From the NCBI GenBank assembly GCA_964615935.1, contig CAZTTG010000002.1:83270-147269 (forward strand): DNA of 64,000 bases. Reading direction: 5' to 3'. Under the pieces are notes generated by a model. The model had not been told where the DNA came from. It was given only the letters and a program-made list of their open reading frames with translations, and did no database searches. How positions within the stretch are numbered: position 1 is the first letter of the stretch; the number at the start of each line of letters is the position of its first letter. Position numbers and translations under genes: made by a program. Below, piece by piece: positions 26,126 through 34,638 of the stretch. The DNA comes from CAZTTG01 sp964615935 (lineage in GTDB: Bacteria; Planctomycetota; UBA1135; GCA-002686595).

Positions 26126-28069
26126 TCAGTCGTCTCGATACGGCTCGCTCGGGAACATCGAGCGGGACATCGTGATCCGTTGCTCCCACGGCTCGCGCTC
26201 CGGCTTCCAGTGCCGCTTGCGATGGTCGGAACACGTGATCCTCAGCCGGTCCTCGGGCCGCTCGGAGAGCTCGAGGCGCATCCTGCCCTGGGCGTCGCTG
26301 ACTCCCAGGAGTTCGTCGCCGAGCTTCGCCTCGGCTCCCTCGATCGGATCGCCGCTCTTGGAGTCGACGACCACGAGGGTGGCCGCGTAGCCGGGCTCCA
26401 GGGCGGCTTCCAGGACGTACCCATCGCCCGCCTGCAGATCGCCGAGCCGGCGCACGCAGGACTGATACCCCTCGGCGGTGATGCCCAGCTGGAGGTCGGG
26501 GTTGGCCTTGACCACCTCGAAGGGCCCGAGGAGGTGGCCCGCCCCCGTCAGCCGAGGGCGGCGGTGGCTCTCGCCCGCCGTGCGCGGCTTGCTTCCCAGG
26601 ATCTCGCAATCGCCGGATGAGTTGCGGACCCAGACCTTCGGCTCGGTGATCCGGTCGCCGCTGTCCGCGTCCCGAATGTCGAGGCGCAACGTCCGGGACG
26701 CAAAGACCTCGACCGGCCGGATCTCGACCTCCTTCGTGCCGAAGGCGAAGCGCCGCACATCGGGCTCGAAGCGGTCGCTCCACACCTTGCCTCCGACCCT
26801 GATCTCGACCTCCTCCGCCGGCGGGAGCCAGATCTCGAAGTACCCGTTCCATCCAGCAGAGTAGCTCGTGCGGACTCCATCGCTCGGCTCCACGCCCAGG
26901 ACCTCGACGTGCTCTCCGAAGCTCCCCCAGCTCCCCAGCCCTCCGCCCACGTCCTGGAGGATCTTGCCGCTCAGGGCCATCTGGACCGGGCTCTCCGCCA
27001 GCCGCAGGTCGCACGAGTGGCGCGTGCCGTTCAGGAGCGACAGCCGCTTCTCGGCGAAGCGAAGCGTGAGAGCGTGGTACGCACGCAGGGTGTACTCGCC
27101 AGGTCGCAGGGCGTACACGACGTAGGACCCGTCCCCATTCGTGTCGGCCGAGATGCCGGCGATCCGCCGCTCCCCCTCCGGAGGCCCCTCGAAGACGTGG
27201 ATGGCGACGCCTTCGATCGGCGAACCGTCCACATCCATGACCCGGCCCCTCACTTCAGCAGACTCCACCAGGCGAAGCACGACCGACTCGGAGGGGAAGG
27301 GCGGCCGGAGGCTCATCACCCCGCTGCGCAGCTTGCCCTCGAGCTTCAGCGCCTCCAGGTGGACGGGCTCCTGGAGATCGCGTCGGTACAGGGTCTTGCG
27401 CCAGATCCCACCGGAGCCTGCCGGCTCGGCCGAGCCCCACGAGAAGTACCCCGCCTCCGCGCCTCGGTTCACGCCTACCCGGCACGCCAGCGCAGGGCTG
27501 CCGTCGGGCATCAGGATCCGGACGGTGAGCACGCCCACGGGAGGTCCGGCGCGGAACTCGATTGGCTGTCCGACGGCTTCAGCCACGAGCGCCTCGTTCA
27601 CCTCCACGCGCTTGGGCTCGATGCTCCAGCGGGTTTCAGAATCATCTGCCTCGCCCAGGCATCGAACGATCATCTCTCCCCCATCCTCGGGGAACGATGA
27701 TTCGAAGAGGCCCTCCTCATCGGTCACCTCGACCGGGCTCCATCCCGGTCCGAGGGCGAAAGCCTGCATCCGCAAGCCGGCGAGGGGCTCGCCGCTCACA
27801 TCGTCGAGGACGCGGCCGCGCAGCCTGAGCTGCCTCGTCCGGCTCGCCTCCGGCGGCTCCGGCGCGGCGACGCGCGACGCGGGTGTGGCGGATTCGGTCG
27901 CGCGGTCGTCCGGGGCATCGGTCGGCGTCGGGCCCTGCGGATCGAGCCTCGTCCCCGATCCGGGGCGGACCTCCATGACCGAGGACGGATCTCCCTGCCC
28001 CTGGCCGAGCATCCACGCGAGCCCGACCACGAGAAGGACGCAGAGCGCGAGACCCACCAGGATCCTCAT
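26126..28069 (-). CDS. Membrane-anchored protein with carboxypeptidase-regulatory-like/CnaB-type repeats
   Basis: 647 residues. A single hydrophobic segment at residues 3-21 anchors the chain or serves as a signal peptide; a low-complexity T/P/A-rich linker follows to about residue 80. The rest is a series of beta-sandwich modules of the carboxypeptidase-regulatory-like (CarboxypepD_reg) kind: RLRGRVLDDVSGEPLAGL near 83, VRGRVMDVDGSPIEGVAI near 270, and VVVDSKSGDPIEGAEAKL near 575. Such modules are structural and occur on cell-surface or secreted proteins. No enzymatic domain is seen. GGAGG precedes the ATG and a GGTATCCT promoter element lies 26 bases upstream. Codon use is less G+C-biased than in its neighbours. 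Confidence 0.78.
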   Translation of the reverse strand: MRILVGLALCVLLVVGLAWMLGQGQGDPSSVMEVRPGSGTRLDPQGPTPTDAPDDRATESATPASRVAAPEPPEASRTRQLRLRGRVLDDVSGEPLAGLRMQAFALGPGWSPVEVTDEEGLFESSFPEDGGEMIVRCLGEADDSETRWSIEPKRVEVNEALVAEAVGQPIEFRAGPPVGVLTVRILMPDGSPALACRVGVNRGAEAGYFSWGSAEPAGSGGIWRKTLYRRDLQEPVHLEALKLEGKLRSGVMSLRPPFPSESVVLRLVESAEVRGRVMDVDGSPIEGVAIHVFEGPPEGERRIAGISADTNGDGSYVVYALRPGEYTLRAYHALTLRFAEKRLSLLNGTRHSCDLRLAESPVQMALSGKILQDVGGGLGSWGSFGEHVEVLGVEPSDGVRTSYSAGWNGYFEIWLPPAEEVEIRVGGKVWSDRFEPDVRRFAFGTKEVEIRPVEVFASRTLRLDIRDADSGDRITEPKVWVRNSSGDCEILGSKPRTAGESHRRPRLTGAGHLLGPFEVVKANPDLQLGITAEGYQSCVRRLGDLQAGDGYVLEAALEPGYAATLVVVDSKSGDPIEGAEAKLGDELLGVSDAQGRMRLELSERPEDRLRITCSDHRKRHWKPEREPWEQRITMSRSMFPSEPYRDD

Positions 28070-28094
28070 TGCGATCCTCCACGGGACCGGGTCG

Positions 28095-28102
28095 AGGATA
28101 CC
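28095..28102 (-). promoter_or_regulatory. Extended -10 element of the carboxypeptidase-regulatory-like gene
   Basis: The minus strand reads GGTATCCT, 25 bases upstream of the ATG at 28069, leaving a short leader with the GGAGG ribosome site. Confidence 0.5.
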
Positions 28103-28139
28103 ACATCCCGCGCGCAGGACCCGCGAACCCGCGAAGCCG

Positions 28140-28775
28140 CTACGGATCCAGATCGCTCCGGCAGACCCGATGAATCGCCAGACAGCTCGCTCCGGAGTAG
28201 ACCCCGACGAAGCCCTCCACGAGGGGGTGGGCCGTCATGGGCCCGCCGCCGGCCGCGAAGTCGGGAAGGCCGTCCAGGTCCACGTCCCCCAGGGTGGCCA
28301 CGGAGGTGGCGAGCCCGCCCGCGCCGTGGTGGCGGTCGTTGGTGCGCCGCAGGGTGTGCCCATCGCGCCCGGAGATCGGGAACGCCGCTCCGCCGCCCCC
28401 CTTCGTGCTCACCCCCACCACCAGCTCCCCGATCCCGTCGCCCGTGACGTCGTCGAAGGGGGAGAGACAGAGATCGCCCGCCCCGTCCCCGTTGCGGTCG
28501 CCGACCGATACCAGGACGTTCCGGAAGAGGCGGTTCTCCTCGTCATCGAAGGAAAGCAGCTCCCCGCCGGACTTCCCGGAGTAGACGCGCACCGAGGAGC
28601 CGCCCACCGCGAAGTCCCCGTGACCGTCGCCATCGACGTCCCCCGCGCCGCTGACGCGGCATCCGAACCAGCGATCCTCGGCGGGCTCCTGGGCCGCCGG
28701 AATCCCGGCGAGCAGGAGCCGAGGAGGGAGGAGGACGGATCGGTGCACGGACGACCTCGACGGGCGCCGCGGCAT
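28140..28775 (-). CDS. Short FG-GAP repeat protein, apparently contracted
   Basis: 211 residues. Several FG-GAP calcium-binding loops are visible (AGDVDGDGHGDFAVG near 43, GDRNGDGAGDLCLS near 92, DVTGDGIGELVVG near 108, GDVDLDGLPDFAAG near 163). Complete planctomycete FG-GAP proteins are usually two to three times longer, with about 60 residues per blade. Here the second and third loops are separated by only a few residues (GDLCLSPFDDVTGDG), as if a blade had been lost by recombination between repeats. A weak signal peptide is possible (ending AGIPAAQ). The C-terminus ends abruptly in a non-repeat tail. It may be a decaying gene. No function beyond a surface or secreted role can be given. Confidence 0.6.
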   Translation of the reverse strand: MPRRPSRSSVHRSVLLPPRLLLAGIPAAQEPAEDRWFGCRVSGAGDVDGDGHGDFAVGGSSVRVYSGKSGGELLSFDDEENRLFRNVLVSVGDRNGDGAGDLCLSPFDDVTGDGIGELVVGVSTKGGGGAAFPISGRDGHTLRRTNDRHHGAGGLATSVATLGDVDLDGLPDFAAGGGPMTAHPLVEGFVGVYSGASCLAIHRVCRSDLDP

Positions 28776-28805
28776 TCTCGTGCCGCGCGCCGGTTCTGTC
28801 GAGCC

Positions 28806-29900
28806 TCAGGGGTACCGCCCGAGCTCTCGGTAGGCCTCGAAGAGCGCCAGGACGTTCTCCACCGGGGTATCGACCTGGATGTTGTGGGCCGTGCAGAAGA
28901 CGAAGCCGCCGCCCCCTGCGAGGGTCTCGAAGCGCTCCTGAACCTCGGCGCGGATCTCCTCCGGCGTGCCGAAGGGCATGGTCTTCTGGATCGAGATCGA
29001 GCCGTGGAAGCTTAGCCGATCGCCGAAGCGCGCCTTCAGCTCCCGCCGGTCCATCCCGCGGACGTCCGGCTGGAGCGGGTTCAGGACGTCGAGCCCGCAG
29101 TCGATCATGTCCTCGATGATGGGCGTCACCGAGCCGCAGGTGTGGTGCGCCACCCGGCACCCGTGCTCCCGGCCCAATCGGACCAGGGCCTCGAATCCGG
29201 GCCGGAGCAGAGTCCGCCAGGTGTCGGGCGAGACCAGCAGGCCCCGCTGGGTCCCGAAGTCGTCGCCGCTGAAGAAGAGGTCGATGCCGCCGCCGGCCGC
29301 CTCGAAGGTGCGCCGGCAGTACTCGACGTAGAAGCCGGCCATGCGGCCGAAGAGGTGCTCGGCGATCTCCGGGGCCTGCGCCATGTCGACCAGGATCTGC
29401 TCCATGCCGCGCAGGTACATGGCGGGCTTGAGCTGGGCGGCGCGGTTCATCCGGTCGCCCATGAAGACGACCACCTTGCCGGTGGCGCGCGCCTCGGCCA
29501 CCTGCCGCCTCACGCACCGGTAGTCGAACCAGTCGGGGTCGGGCCACCTCGTCCAGCGCCGGACCTCGTCCAGGGTCGTGGCCCCGGCCAGGGGGGAGTC
29601 GACCACCTCCCGATAGACGCCGCGCCCCTCCCCCTCGCCGTACTCGACCAGCAGGCGCGGCACTCCGAAGTGGTCCTCGACCTGTCCGTCGGGCCGGATC
29701 GCGGGCTCGGGTCCGACGTAGCGCGGCCCCTCGATGTAGCGGAAGTCCACGCCCAGGGCCTGGAGGAGCTGCTCCTGGCTCGACAGGCCCAGGTGCTCGC
29801 GCAGGCGCCGGCTCACCTCCGCCGTCGCCCAGTAGTCGATCGGCACCCGGTCGGGCTCGCGGTGCGCGAACGCCAGCTCCACCCGCTCTCGGGAGTCCAT
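28806..29900 (-). CDS. URO-D superfamily protein, probable cobamide-dependent methyltransferase
   Basis: 364 residues in the uroporphyrinogen decarboxylase fold. It belongs to the methyltransferase-like branch rather than HemE: it lacks the HemE N-terminal arginine motif and has the zinc-type motif H253-x-C255 (AHHTCGSV), as in MtbA/MtaA. FSGDDFGTQRGLLVSPDTWR is the usual central block, and VFCTAHNIQVDTPVENV the C-terminal one. Members of this branch move methyl groups between corrinoid proteins and a thiol or other acceptor, but those from planctomycete-like genomes are uncharacterised. The ATG is 2 bases after the stop of the OPA transporter, so the transporter may supply its substrate. No corrinoid gene lies in this operon; two lie elsewhere in the window. 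Confidence 0.8.
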   Translation of the reverse strand: MDSRERVELAFAHREPDRVPIDYWATAEVSRRLREHLGLSSQEQLLQALGVDFRYIEGPRYVGPEPAIRPDGQVEDHFGVPRLLVEYGEGEGRGVYREVVDSPLAGATTLDEVRRWTRWPDPDWFDYRCVRRQVAEARATGKVVVFMGDRMNRAAQLKPAMYLRGMEQILVDMAQAPEIAEHLFGRMAGFYVEYCRRTFEAAGGGIDLFFSGDDFGTQRGLLVSPDTWRTLLRPGFEALVRLGREHGCRVAHHTCGSVTPIIEDMIDCGLDVLNPLQPDVRGMDRRELKARFGDRLSFHGSISIQKTMPFGTPEEIRAEVQERFETLAGGGGFVFCTAHNIQVDTPVENVLALFEAYRELGRYP

Positions 29901-29902
29901 CT

Positions 29903-31303
29903 TCAGCGCTCCCCGGCGCTCTCCCCGTCCGCCTCCGGGTCGGACCGCGTCCCGGGACCCTCCCTCCAGATGAGACACGCGAGCCCCGCGCCGACGAAGG
30001 CTGCCAGGCCGAACACCCTGAAGGTGAACGCGTGTCCCTGCGCCTGGATCAGGGCCCCGGCGCCCCACCCCGCCAGGCTGGCGCCGATGTAGCCCATTCC
30101 GTCGATGAAGCCGGCCGCGCCCGCGGAGCCCTCGCGCCCGCCGAAGTCCTGCGCCGCGTGGCCGACCATCAGGATGTGCGGGCCGTAGGTGCAGAAGCCC
30201 ACGGCGGCCACGACCGCGACCACCAGCAGCGTGGAGTCCTGGGGGATGTAGGCGAAGAGACAGGAGAAGCCGCCCAGCAGGGCGAGAAGAGCGGCGATCA
30301 CCGGGGCCCGGCGGCCGTTGAAGAAGCGGTCGGTGGCCCAGCCGGCCAGCACGGCGCCCGCCGCCCCGGCCAGCGGGTGGATGGCGAGCTTCATGACCTT
30401 CCTGAAGTTGGCCGCCAGCCCCGCGGCGGCGCCCCCCTGCGCGTCGATGAAGTCGGGCATCCAGTTGACAAAGCCGTAGCGGTTGACGTCCAGCATGAAG
30501 AACGCGCCGGCCACGACCCAGATACGCGGGTTGGTGAGGGTGGCGGCGACGTTCTCGGCCACCGTGCGCCGGCGGCGCTCCCCGCCCTCGCCCTCGCGCG
30601 AGCCGGACGAATCCGGCGCCCGATCCACCGGCGGCAGGCCGACGTCGGCGGGCTCGTCGCGGATCGTCAGGAAAAACCACAGGCCGATCGCCGCCAGGAC
30701 GACCGAGGGCACCAGGAAGGCCATCCGCCAGTCACCGCTCAGGTCGGTGACCCAGTAGCCCGTCAGGAAGGTGGCCAGGAGCACCGCCGCCGCGGCTCCG
30801 AGCTGGTAGCTGGTCCCGACCAGGCCCATGGTCTTGCCGCGCCTGGCCGCCGGGAACCACTGCGCCATGACGCGCACCATGGGCGACCACCCCATGGCCT
30901 GGAAGAAGCCGTTCAGCCCCCAGAATCCGACGATGTAGGGGAAGATCCGGTCGCCGCCCTCCGGCGAGGGCGCCGCCAGCAGGATCACCGCGAAGACCGC
31001 CAGGTTCGTCAGGACCGAGCCCAGCGCGCCCACGGTGGAGACGACGCGCGTGCCGTAGCGGTCGCCGAGCTGCCCGTTGACGAACTGGCCGACGGCGTAG
31101 GCAACGGTCAGGGCGGTGAACACGATCCCGAACTGCTCCGCGTCCCACGAGAAGGTCTCGCACATGCGCGTCTTGGCGACGGGCATGTTGTACCGGCAGA
31201 GGTAGTACGCGAAGTAGGTGATCCAGACCGCGCTGAAGGTGCGCGCCTGCCAGCGCCCCCTCAGGGCAGCGCTGCGATCCGCATCCTGGGCCGGAGCACT
31301 CAA
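29903..31303 (-). CDS. MFS transporter of the organophosphate:phosphate antiporter (OPA) type
   Basis: 466 residues and about twelve helices with a hydrophilic central loop near residues 222-250. The blocks YYLCRYNMPVAKTRM, QFVNGQLGDRYGTRVVS and NGFFQAMGWSPMVRVMAQWF match GlpT/UhpT-like OPA proteins, which exchange phosphate for glycerol-3-phosphate or hexose phosphates; bacterial relatives may carry other anions. TTG start with GGCGGAG seven bases before it; no better start codon lies at the N-terminus. The next gene on the strand is the URO-D-type methyltransferase, two bases away. A sulfatase gene diverges upstream. Substrate unknown. Confidence 0.85.
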   Translation of the reverse strand: MSAPAQDADRSAALRGRWQARTFSAVWITYFAYYLCRYNMPVAKTRMCETFSWDAEQFGIVFTALTVAYAVGQFVNGQLGDRYGTRVVSTVGALGSVLTNLAVFAVILLAAPSPEGGDRIFPYIVGFWGLNGFFQAMGWSPMVRVMAQWFPAARRGKTMGLVGTSYQLGAAAAVLLATFLTGYWVTDLSGDWRMAFLVPSVVLAAIGLWFFLTIRDEPADVGLPPVDRAPDSSGSREGEGGERRRRTVAENVAATLTNPRIWVVAGAFFMLDVNRYGFVNWMPDFIDAQGGAAAGLAANFRKVMKLAIHPLAGAAGAVLAGWATDRFFNGRRAPVIAALLALLGGFSCLFAYIPQDSTLLVVAVVAAVGFCTYGPHILMVGHAAQDFGGREGSAGAAGFIDGMGYIGASLAGWGAGALIQAQGHAFTFRVFGLAAFVGAGLACLIWREGPGTRSDPEADGESAGER

Positions 31304-31439
31304 TCCGCGCTCCGCCTGGGGGTCTTCCGGTGGGCTTGGTGCTGGTCCACGGCTGGGTTCCGGCGCTCACCGGCTCCTCGGCAATCCTCGGCGCTGCGGC
31401 GATCGGCGTCAAGGGCACGTCGATGCCCTGCCGTGCCGT

Positions 31440-31447
31440 GCTAGGAT
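31440..31447 (+). promoter_or_regulatory. Extended -10 element of the first sulfatase gene
   Basis: GCTAGGAT fits the G[GC]TANNNT pattern and lies 34 bases before the ATG at 31482. An in-frame ATG at 31446 falls within it and is therefore an unlikely start. Confidence 0.5.
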
Positions 31448-31481
31448 GATGCCCTCGCTTCTCCTCTCGAGGGGGGTCCGA

Positions 31482-33023
31482 ATGACCGTCGCCACCTTCG
31501 CGCTCGCTTGCCTCCTCCAGAAGGCTTCGGTGCCCGCCAGTGCGGAGGATGCTGCGCTCCCCAACGTCGTCATCCTCTACGCGGACGACCTCGGATACGG
31601 CGATCTCGGCTGCTACGGCGCGACCCAGCTCGAGACCCCGAACCTCGACCGGCTGGCGCGCGAGGGCCGCCGGTTCACCGACGCGCACTCGGCCTCGGCG
31701 GTGTGCACGCCGTCGCGCTACGCCCTGCTCACCGGGCGGTATCCCTTTCGAGAGAGCCTCTACGCGCCCGTCTTCCACGAGTCGGGACTGGTCGTCGACC
31801 CGGATCGGCTGACCATCGCGGACCTCATGAAGGAGGCCGGCTACGTAACCGCCTGCATCGGCAAGTGGCACCTCGGCTTCGGGGCGGACTCACCCGACTG
31901 GAACGGCGAGCTGCAACCGGGGCCGCTGGAGGTCGGCTTCGACCGCTACTTCGGGGTCCCCGTGGTCAACAGCCACCCGCCCTTCGTCTGGGTCGAGGGC
32001 CATCGCGTCGTTGGGCTCGATCCCGGCGATCCGCTCGTGCCCGGCCGGAGGGCGGAGACGCGGGAGCACCCCGAGAAGTTCGGCCTCGGGCTCCTCGGCG
32101 GGGCCGCGGCCGCCCACGCGCTCTACGACGACGAGCGGGTGGCGACGAGGCTGACCGAGGAGGCGGTGGCGTGGCTCCGCGAGCCGCGCGACGCGCCCTT
32201 CTTCCTCTACCTGGCCACGACCAACGTCCACCACCCGTTCACTCCCCACCCTCGCTTCCGCGGTACGAGCGAGTGCGGCCGGTACGGCGACTTCGTCCAC
32301 GAGCTCGACTGGATGGTCGGCGAGGTCCTGGCGACGCTCGACGAGCTGGGAGTCGCGGAGGACACCCTGGTCCTCTTCACCAGCGACAACGGCGGCATGC
32401 TGAACCAGGGGGGCCAGGACGCCTGGCGGGCGGGGCACCGGCTGAACGGCGAGCTACTCGGCTTCAAGTTCGACGCCTGGGAGGGCGGCCACCGGGTCCC
32501 CTTCCTCGTCCGCTGGCCGGGCCGGGTCGAGGCGGGCTCGGTCTCGCACCAGCTCCTGGGGCAGGTGGACGTGCTCGCCACCCTCGCCGCTCTGATCGGG
32601 CGCGAGCTCGGCGAGGACGAGGGCGAGGATAGCTTCGACATGCTGCCGGCGCTGACCGGTGATCCGGAGGCCTCCCTCCGCGACCACCTCGTGGTGGCTG
32701 CCGAGCACGCCACCCATCTCGCCTTGCGCCGGGACCGCTGGGTTTGGATCGGCGCTCGCGGCGGCGGCGGCTCCACGGCCAGCCTGCCCGGCGACCACGG
32801 CTTCGGCGGGCCCGCGGCCTTCGAATTCACGGGACGGGAGAACAGCGACATCGCCAAGGGTCGCCTCCGCCCCGACGCTCCCCCCGAGCAGCTCTACGAC
32901 CTCGAAGCCGACCTCTCTCAGCGCACGAACACGATCCGCGACCACCCCGAGATCGCAGAGGAGATGAGGCGAACGTTGGAGGCCATTCGCCGCTCGGACG
33001 GCACCCGCACCGGCACCCACTAG
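31482..33023 (+). CDS. Exported arylsulfatase-type sulfatase
   Basis: 513 residues. The ATG at 31482 has AGGGGGG upstream and opens a signal peptide (about 21 residues, ending SVPASA); longer in-frame starts overlap the promoter. The family hydrolyses sulfate esters with a formylglycine nucleophile. C75 in CTPSRYALLTGRYP is the residue to be converted. Metal ligands are D35 and D36 (YADDLGYGD), and FTSDNGG near residue 300 gives the late aspartate/asparagine pair. GKWHLG holds the usual lysine and histidine. No formylglycine-generating enzyme is encoded in the window, so maturation must come from elsewhere. The natural substrate is probably a sulfated glycan, given the glycoside hydrolases around (inference). 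Confidence 0.92.
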   Translation: MTVATFALACLLQKASVPASAEDAALPNVVILYADDLGYGDLGCYGATQLETPNLDRLAREGRRFTDAHSASAVCTPSRYALLTGRYPFRESLYAPVFHESGLVVDPDRLTIADLMKEAGYVTACIGKWHLGFGADSPDWNGELQPGPLEVGFDRYFGVPVVNSHPPFVWVEGHRVVGLDPGDPLVPGRRAETREHPEKFGLGLLGGAAAAHALYDDERVATRLTEEAVAWLREPRDAPFFLYLATTNVHHPFTPHPRFRGTSECGRYGDFVHELDWMVGEVLATLDELGVAEDTLVLFTSDNGGMLNQGGQDAWRAGHRLNGELLGFKFDAWEGGHRVPFLVRWPGRVEAGSVSHQLLGQVDVLATLAALIGRELGEDEGEDSFDMLPALTGDPEASLRDHLVVAAEHATHLALRRDRWVWIGARGGGGSTASLPGDHGFGGPAAFEFTGRENSDIAKGRLRPDAPPEQLYDLEADLSQRTNTIRDHPEIAEEMRRTLEAIRRSDGTRTGTH

Positions 33024-33025
33024 AG

Positions 33026-33076
33026 CCGCGGAAGCCGATAGCCGATCCTGCGAATCGGTCCCTCCGGCTTCAGCGG
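33026..33076. terminator. Bidirectional hairpin between convergent sulfatase and S41 genes
   Basis: Arms 33026-33037 and 33065-33076 pair at 11 of 12 positions (ccgcggaagccg). An inner stem ccgat/atcgg pairs 33042-33046 with 33054-33058 around a 7-base loop. It begins three bases after the sulfatase stop and overlaps the last two codons of the opposing gene. Confidence 0.6.
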
Positions 33077-34626
33077 TCCTCGCGCACCAGCTTCAACGCC
33101 ACCTCCATCTCCACATCGAGGTCCGCTAGCATGCCCCAGACCGTACGGCGGACATCGTGGTCGGGCTGGACGCCGACGCCTGGCGGCAGGCTGGTGACGG
33201 CGGCCAGATAGGTGGTGCGCGCGATCTTCACGCGGAGGCCCGTGGCGGGGAGCTCGATCTCCTTCGAATTGTCGTTGCAGGTGAAGGTGGCGCCCGAAGG
33301 CTGGCCGATCATCTCCACCCGACCCTGCTGCTTCAGGAGCGAGAGCACGTGGCCGGCGGTCGAGGTGTTGCGACCGCCGATCAGGACGAAGACCCGACCG
33401 CGGAAGCGGTGTTCGGCTGGCTCGCGGGGACGGGTGAACGCTCGCAGGGCGAAGGCGTCGAGGGGCGAGTTCTCTTCGGGATCGAAGCAGAAGTAGGTGA
33501 ACGGCTCCTCGGCGAGGTAGGAAACCAGGAGCGCTCCCTGCGAGGGCTCACCCCCCGGGTTCTGGCGCAGGTCCACGATCAGATTGCCGATGGCCTTCTC
33601 CTCGAGGCGGGTGAAGAAGCCCTCGAGCTCGCGGGTGAAGCGCTCCTCGTCGGGCGGGCCGAAGGTCGGGTGGACGAGGATGGCCAGGTTCTCCTCGGGA
33701 AGAATCCGGGTCTCCAGCACGTGGCTCGGCCAGGGCGGGAGCTCGGGGCCGCGCGCCTCCACTGCCACCCTCCACTGCTCGTAGCCCAGCGCGGGGACCG
33801 AGAGGTCGTGCACCTCCTCGGAGCCGTGCGGCCGCACCCGGAGACCGAAGCGCTCCGGGCTGCCGAAGCAGATGGCGTGGTGCAAGTGGAAGCGGAAGTT
33901 CACCTCCCACAGCTTCTGGCTCTCGATCCCGCCGTCGGAGGGAACGCTGGCCATGAGCCGCGAGATCAGCTCGGCCGCGCTCAGATCACCGATTCGCAGG
34001 ATCTCGGCGCCGGGCGCGAGGAGGGCGCGCTCTCGCGACTCGTCGAGGTAGCAGGTCCGCACGTAGAGCCGGCCGTCGATCACCTGGGGATCGACCGGCA
34101 GGAACGTCGCGGAGCGAAGACGCGCCATGTAGTGCGGAACCGGGAGCTGGATGCGGGTGTGGACGCAGTGGACGCGGGCGACGAGGGGAGCGATCAGCGT
34201 CTCGAGCTCAAGCGGCGTCATGGGCCCGTCGATGCGCGCCAGGGTCTCGTCGAACAGGTGGTCCAGGTCCTCCTTCGTCTCGTAGACGTAGAGCGCGGGG
34301 TGCCAGTCCTCGAGAGTCTTCCGCAGCAGCGCGAAGTCCTCGCGCAGCGCGGCCGGCTCCACGGGCGTGAGGAAGGGGCCCGGACCCGCGATGAGGTCGA
34401 GCGCGTCGTTGGGAACGAGGAAGACCAGGTCGTGGTGGACGCACTTCCACCCCTCCTCCTCCCGCCGCATGAGCCCCGAGCCGCGCAGCACGCACAGCCC
34501 CGGCTTCTCCACCAGGGAGTCGAACCAGGCGAAGCGGCCGTCCGCGGCCTCGGTGAGGTGGAGGACGCGGAGCTTCGTTTCGAGTCCCATCCCGGCGGCG
34601 AACCGGGGCTCCAGCAGCTCGCGCAC
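33070..34626 (-). CDS. S41-type protease domain with broken second NTF2-like domain (C-terminal half of a split gene)
   Basis: 518 residues from a GTG that has no good ribosome site. Residues about 1-80 are the rear of a SnoaL/NTF2-like domain whose front lies at the end of the preceding gene; residues about 95-510 are a tail-specific protease (S41) domain: LREDFALLRKTLEDWHPALY, then DLRQNPGGE near 350 and GGRNTSTAGHVLSLL near 425 with the likely catalytic serine. The preceding gene is in the same reading frame, and only the TAG at 34639-34641 separates them. The real unit was thus one protein of about 739 residues with two NTF2-like domains and a protease. Unless the codon is read through or is a sequencing error, this half has lost its signal peptide and is probably inactive. 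Confidence 0.65.
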   Translation of the reverse strand: MRELLEPRFAAGMGLETKLRVLHLTEAADGRFAWFDSLVEKPGLCVLRGSGLMRREEEGWKCVHHDLVFLVPNDALDLIAGPGPFLTPVEPAALREDFALLRKTLEDWHPALYVYETKEDLDHLFDETLARIDGPMTPLELETLIAPLVARVHCVHTRIQLPVPHYMARLRSATFLPVDPQVIDGRLYVRTCYLDESRERALLAPGAEILRIGDLSAAELISRLMASVPSDGGIESQKLWEVNFRFHLHHAICFGSPERFGLRVRPHGSEEVHDLSVPALGYEQWRVAVEARGPELPPWPSHVLETRILPEENLAILVHPTFGPPDEERFTRELEGFFTRLEEKAIGNLIVDLRQNPGGEPSQGALLVSYLAEEPFTYFCFDPEENSPLDAFALRAFTRPREPAEHRFRGRVFVLIGGRNTSTAGHVLSLLKQQGRVEMIGQPSGATFTCNDNSKEIELPATGLRVKIARTTYLAAVTSLPPGVGVQPDHDVRRTVWGMLADLDVEMEVALKLVREDR

Positions 34627-34638
34627 CTCGGAGCGCGT

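Noticed and set aside
28806..29900. Uroporphyrinogen decarboxylase HemE
   Set aside because: The HxC zinc motif and lack of the HemE N-terminal motif point to a methyltransferase-like member, not haem synthesis.
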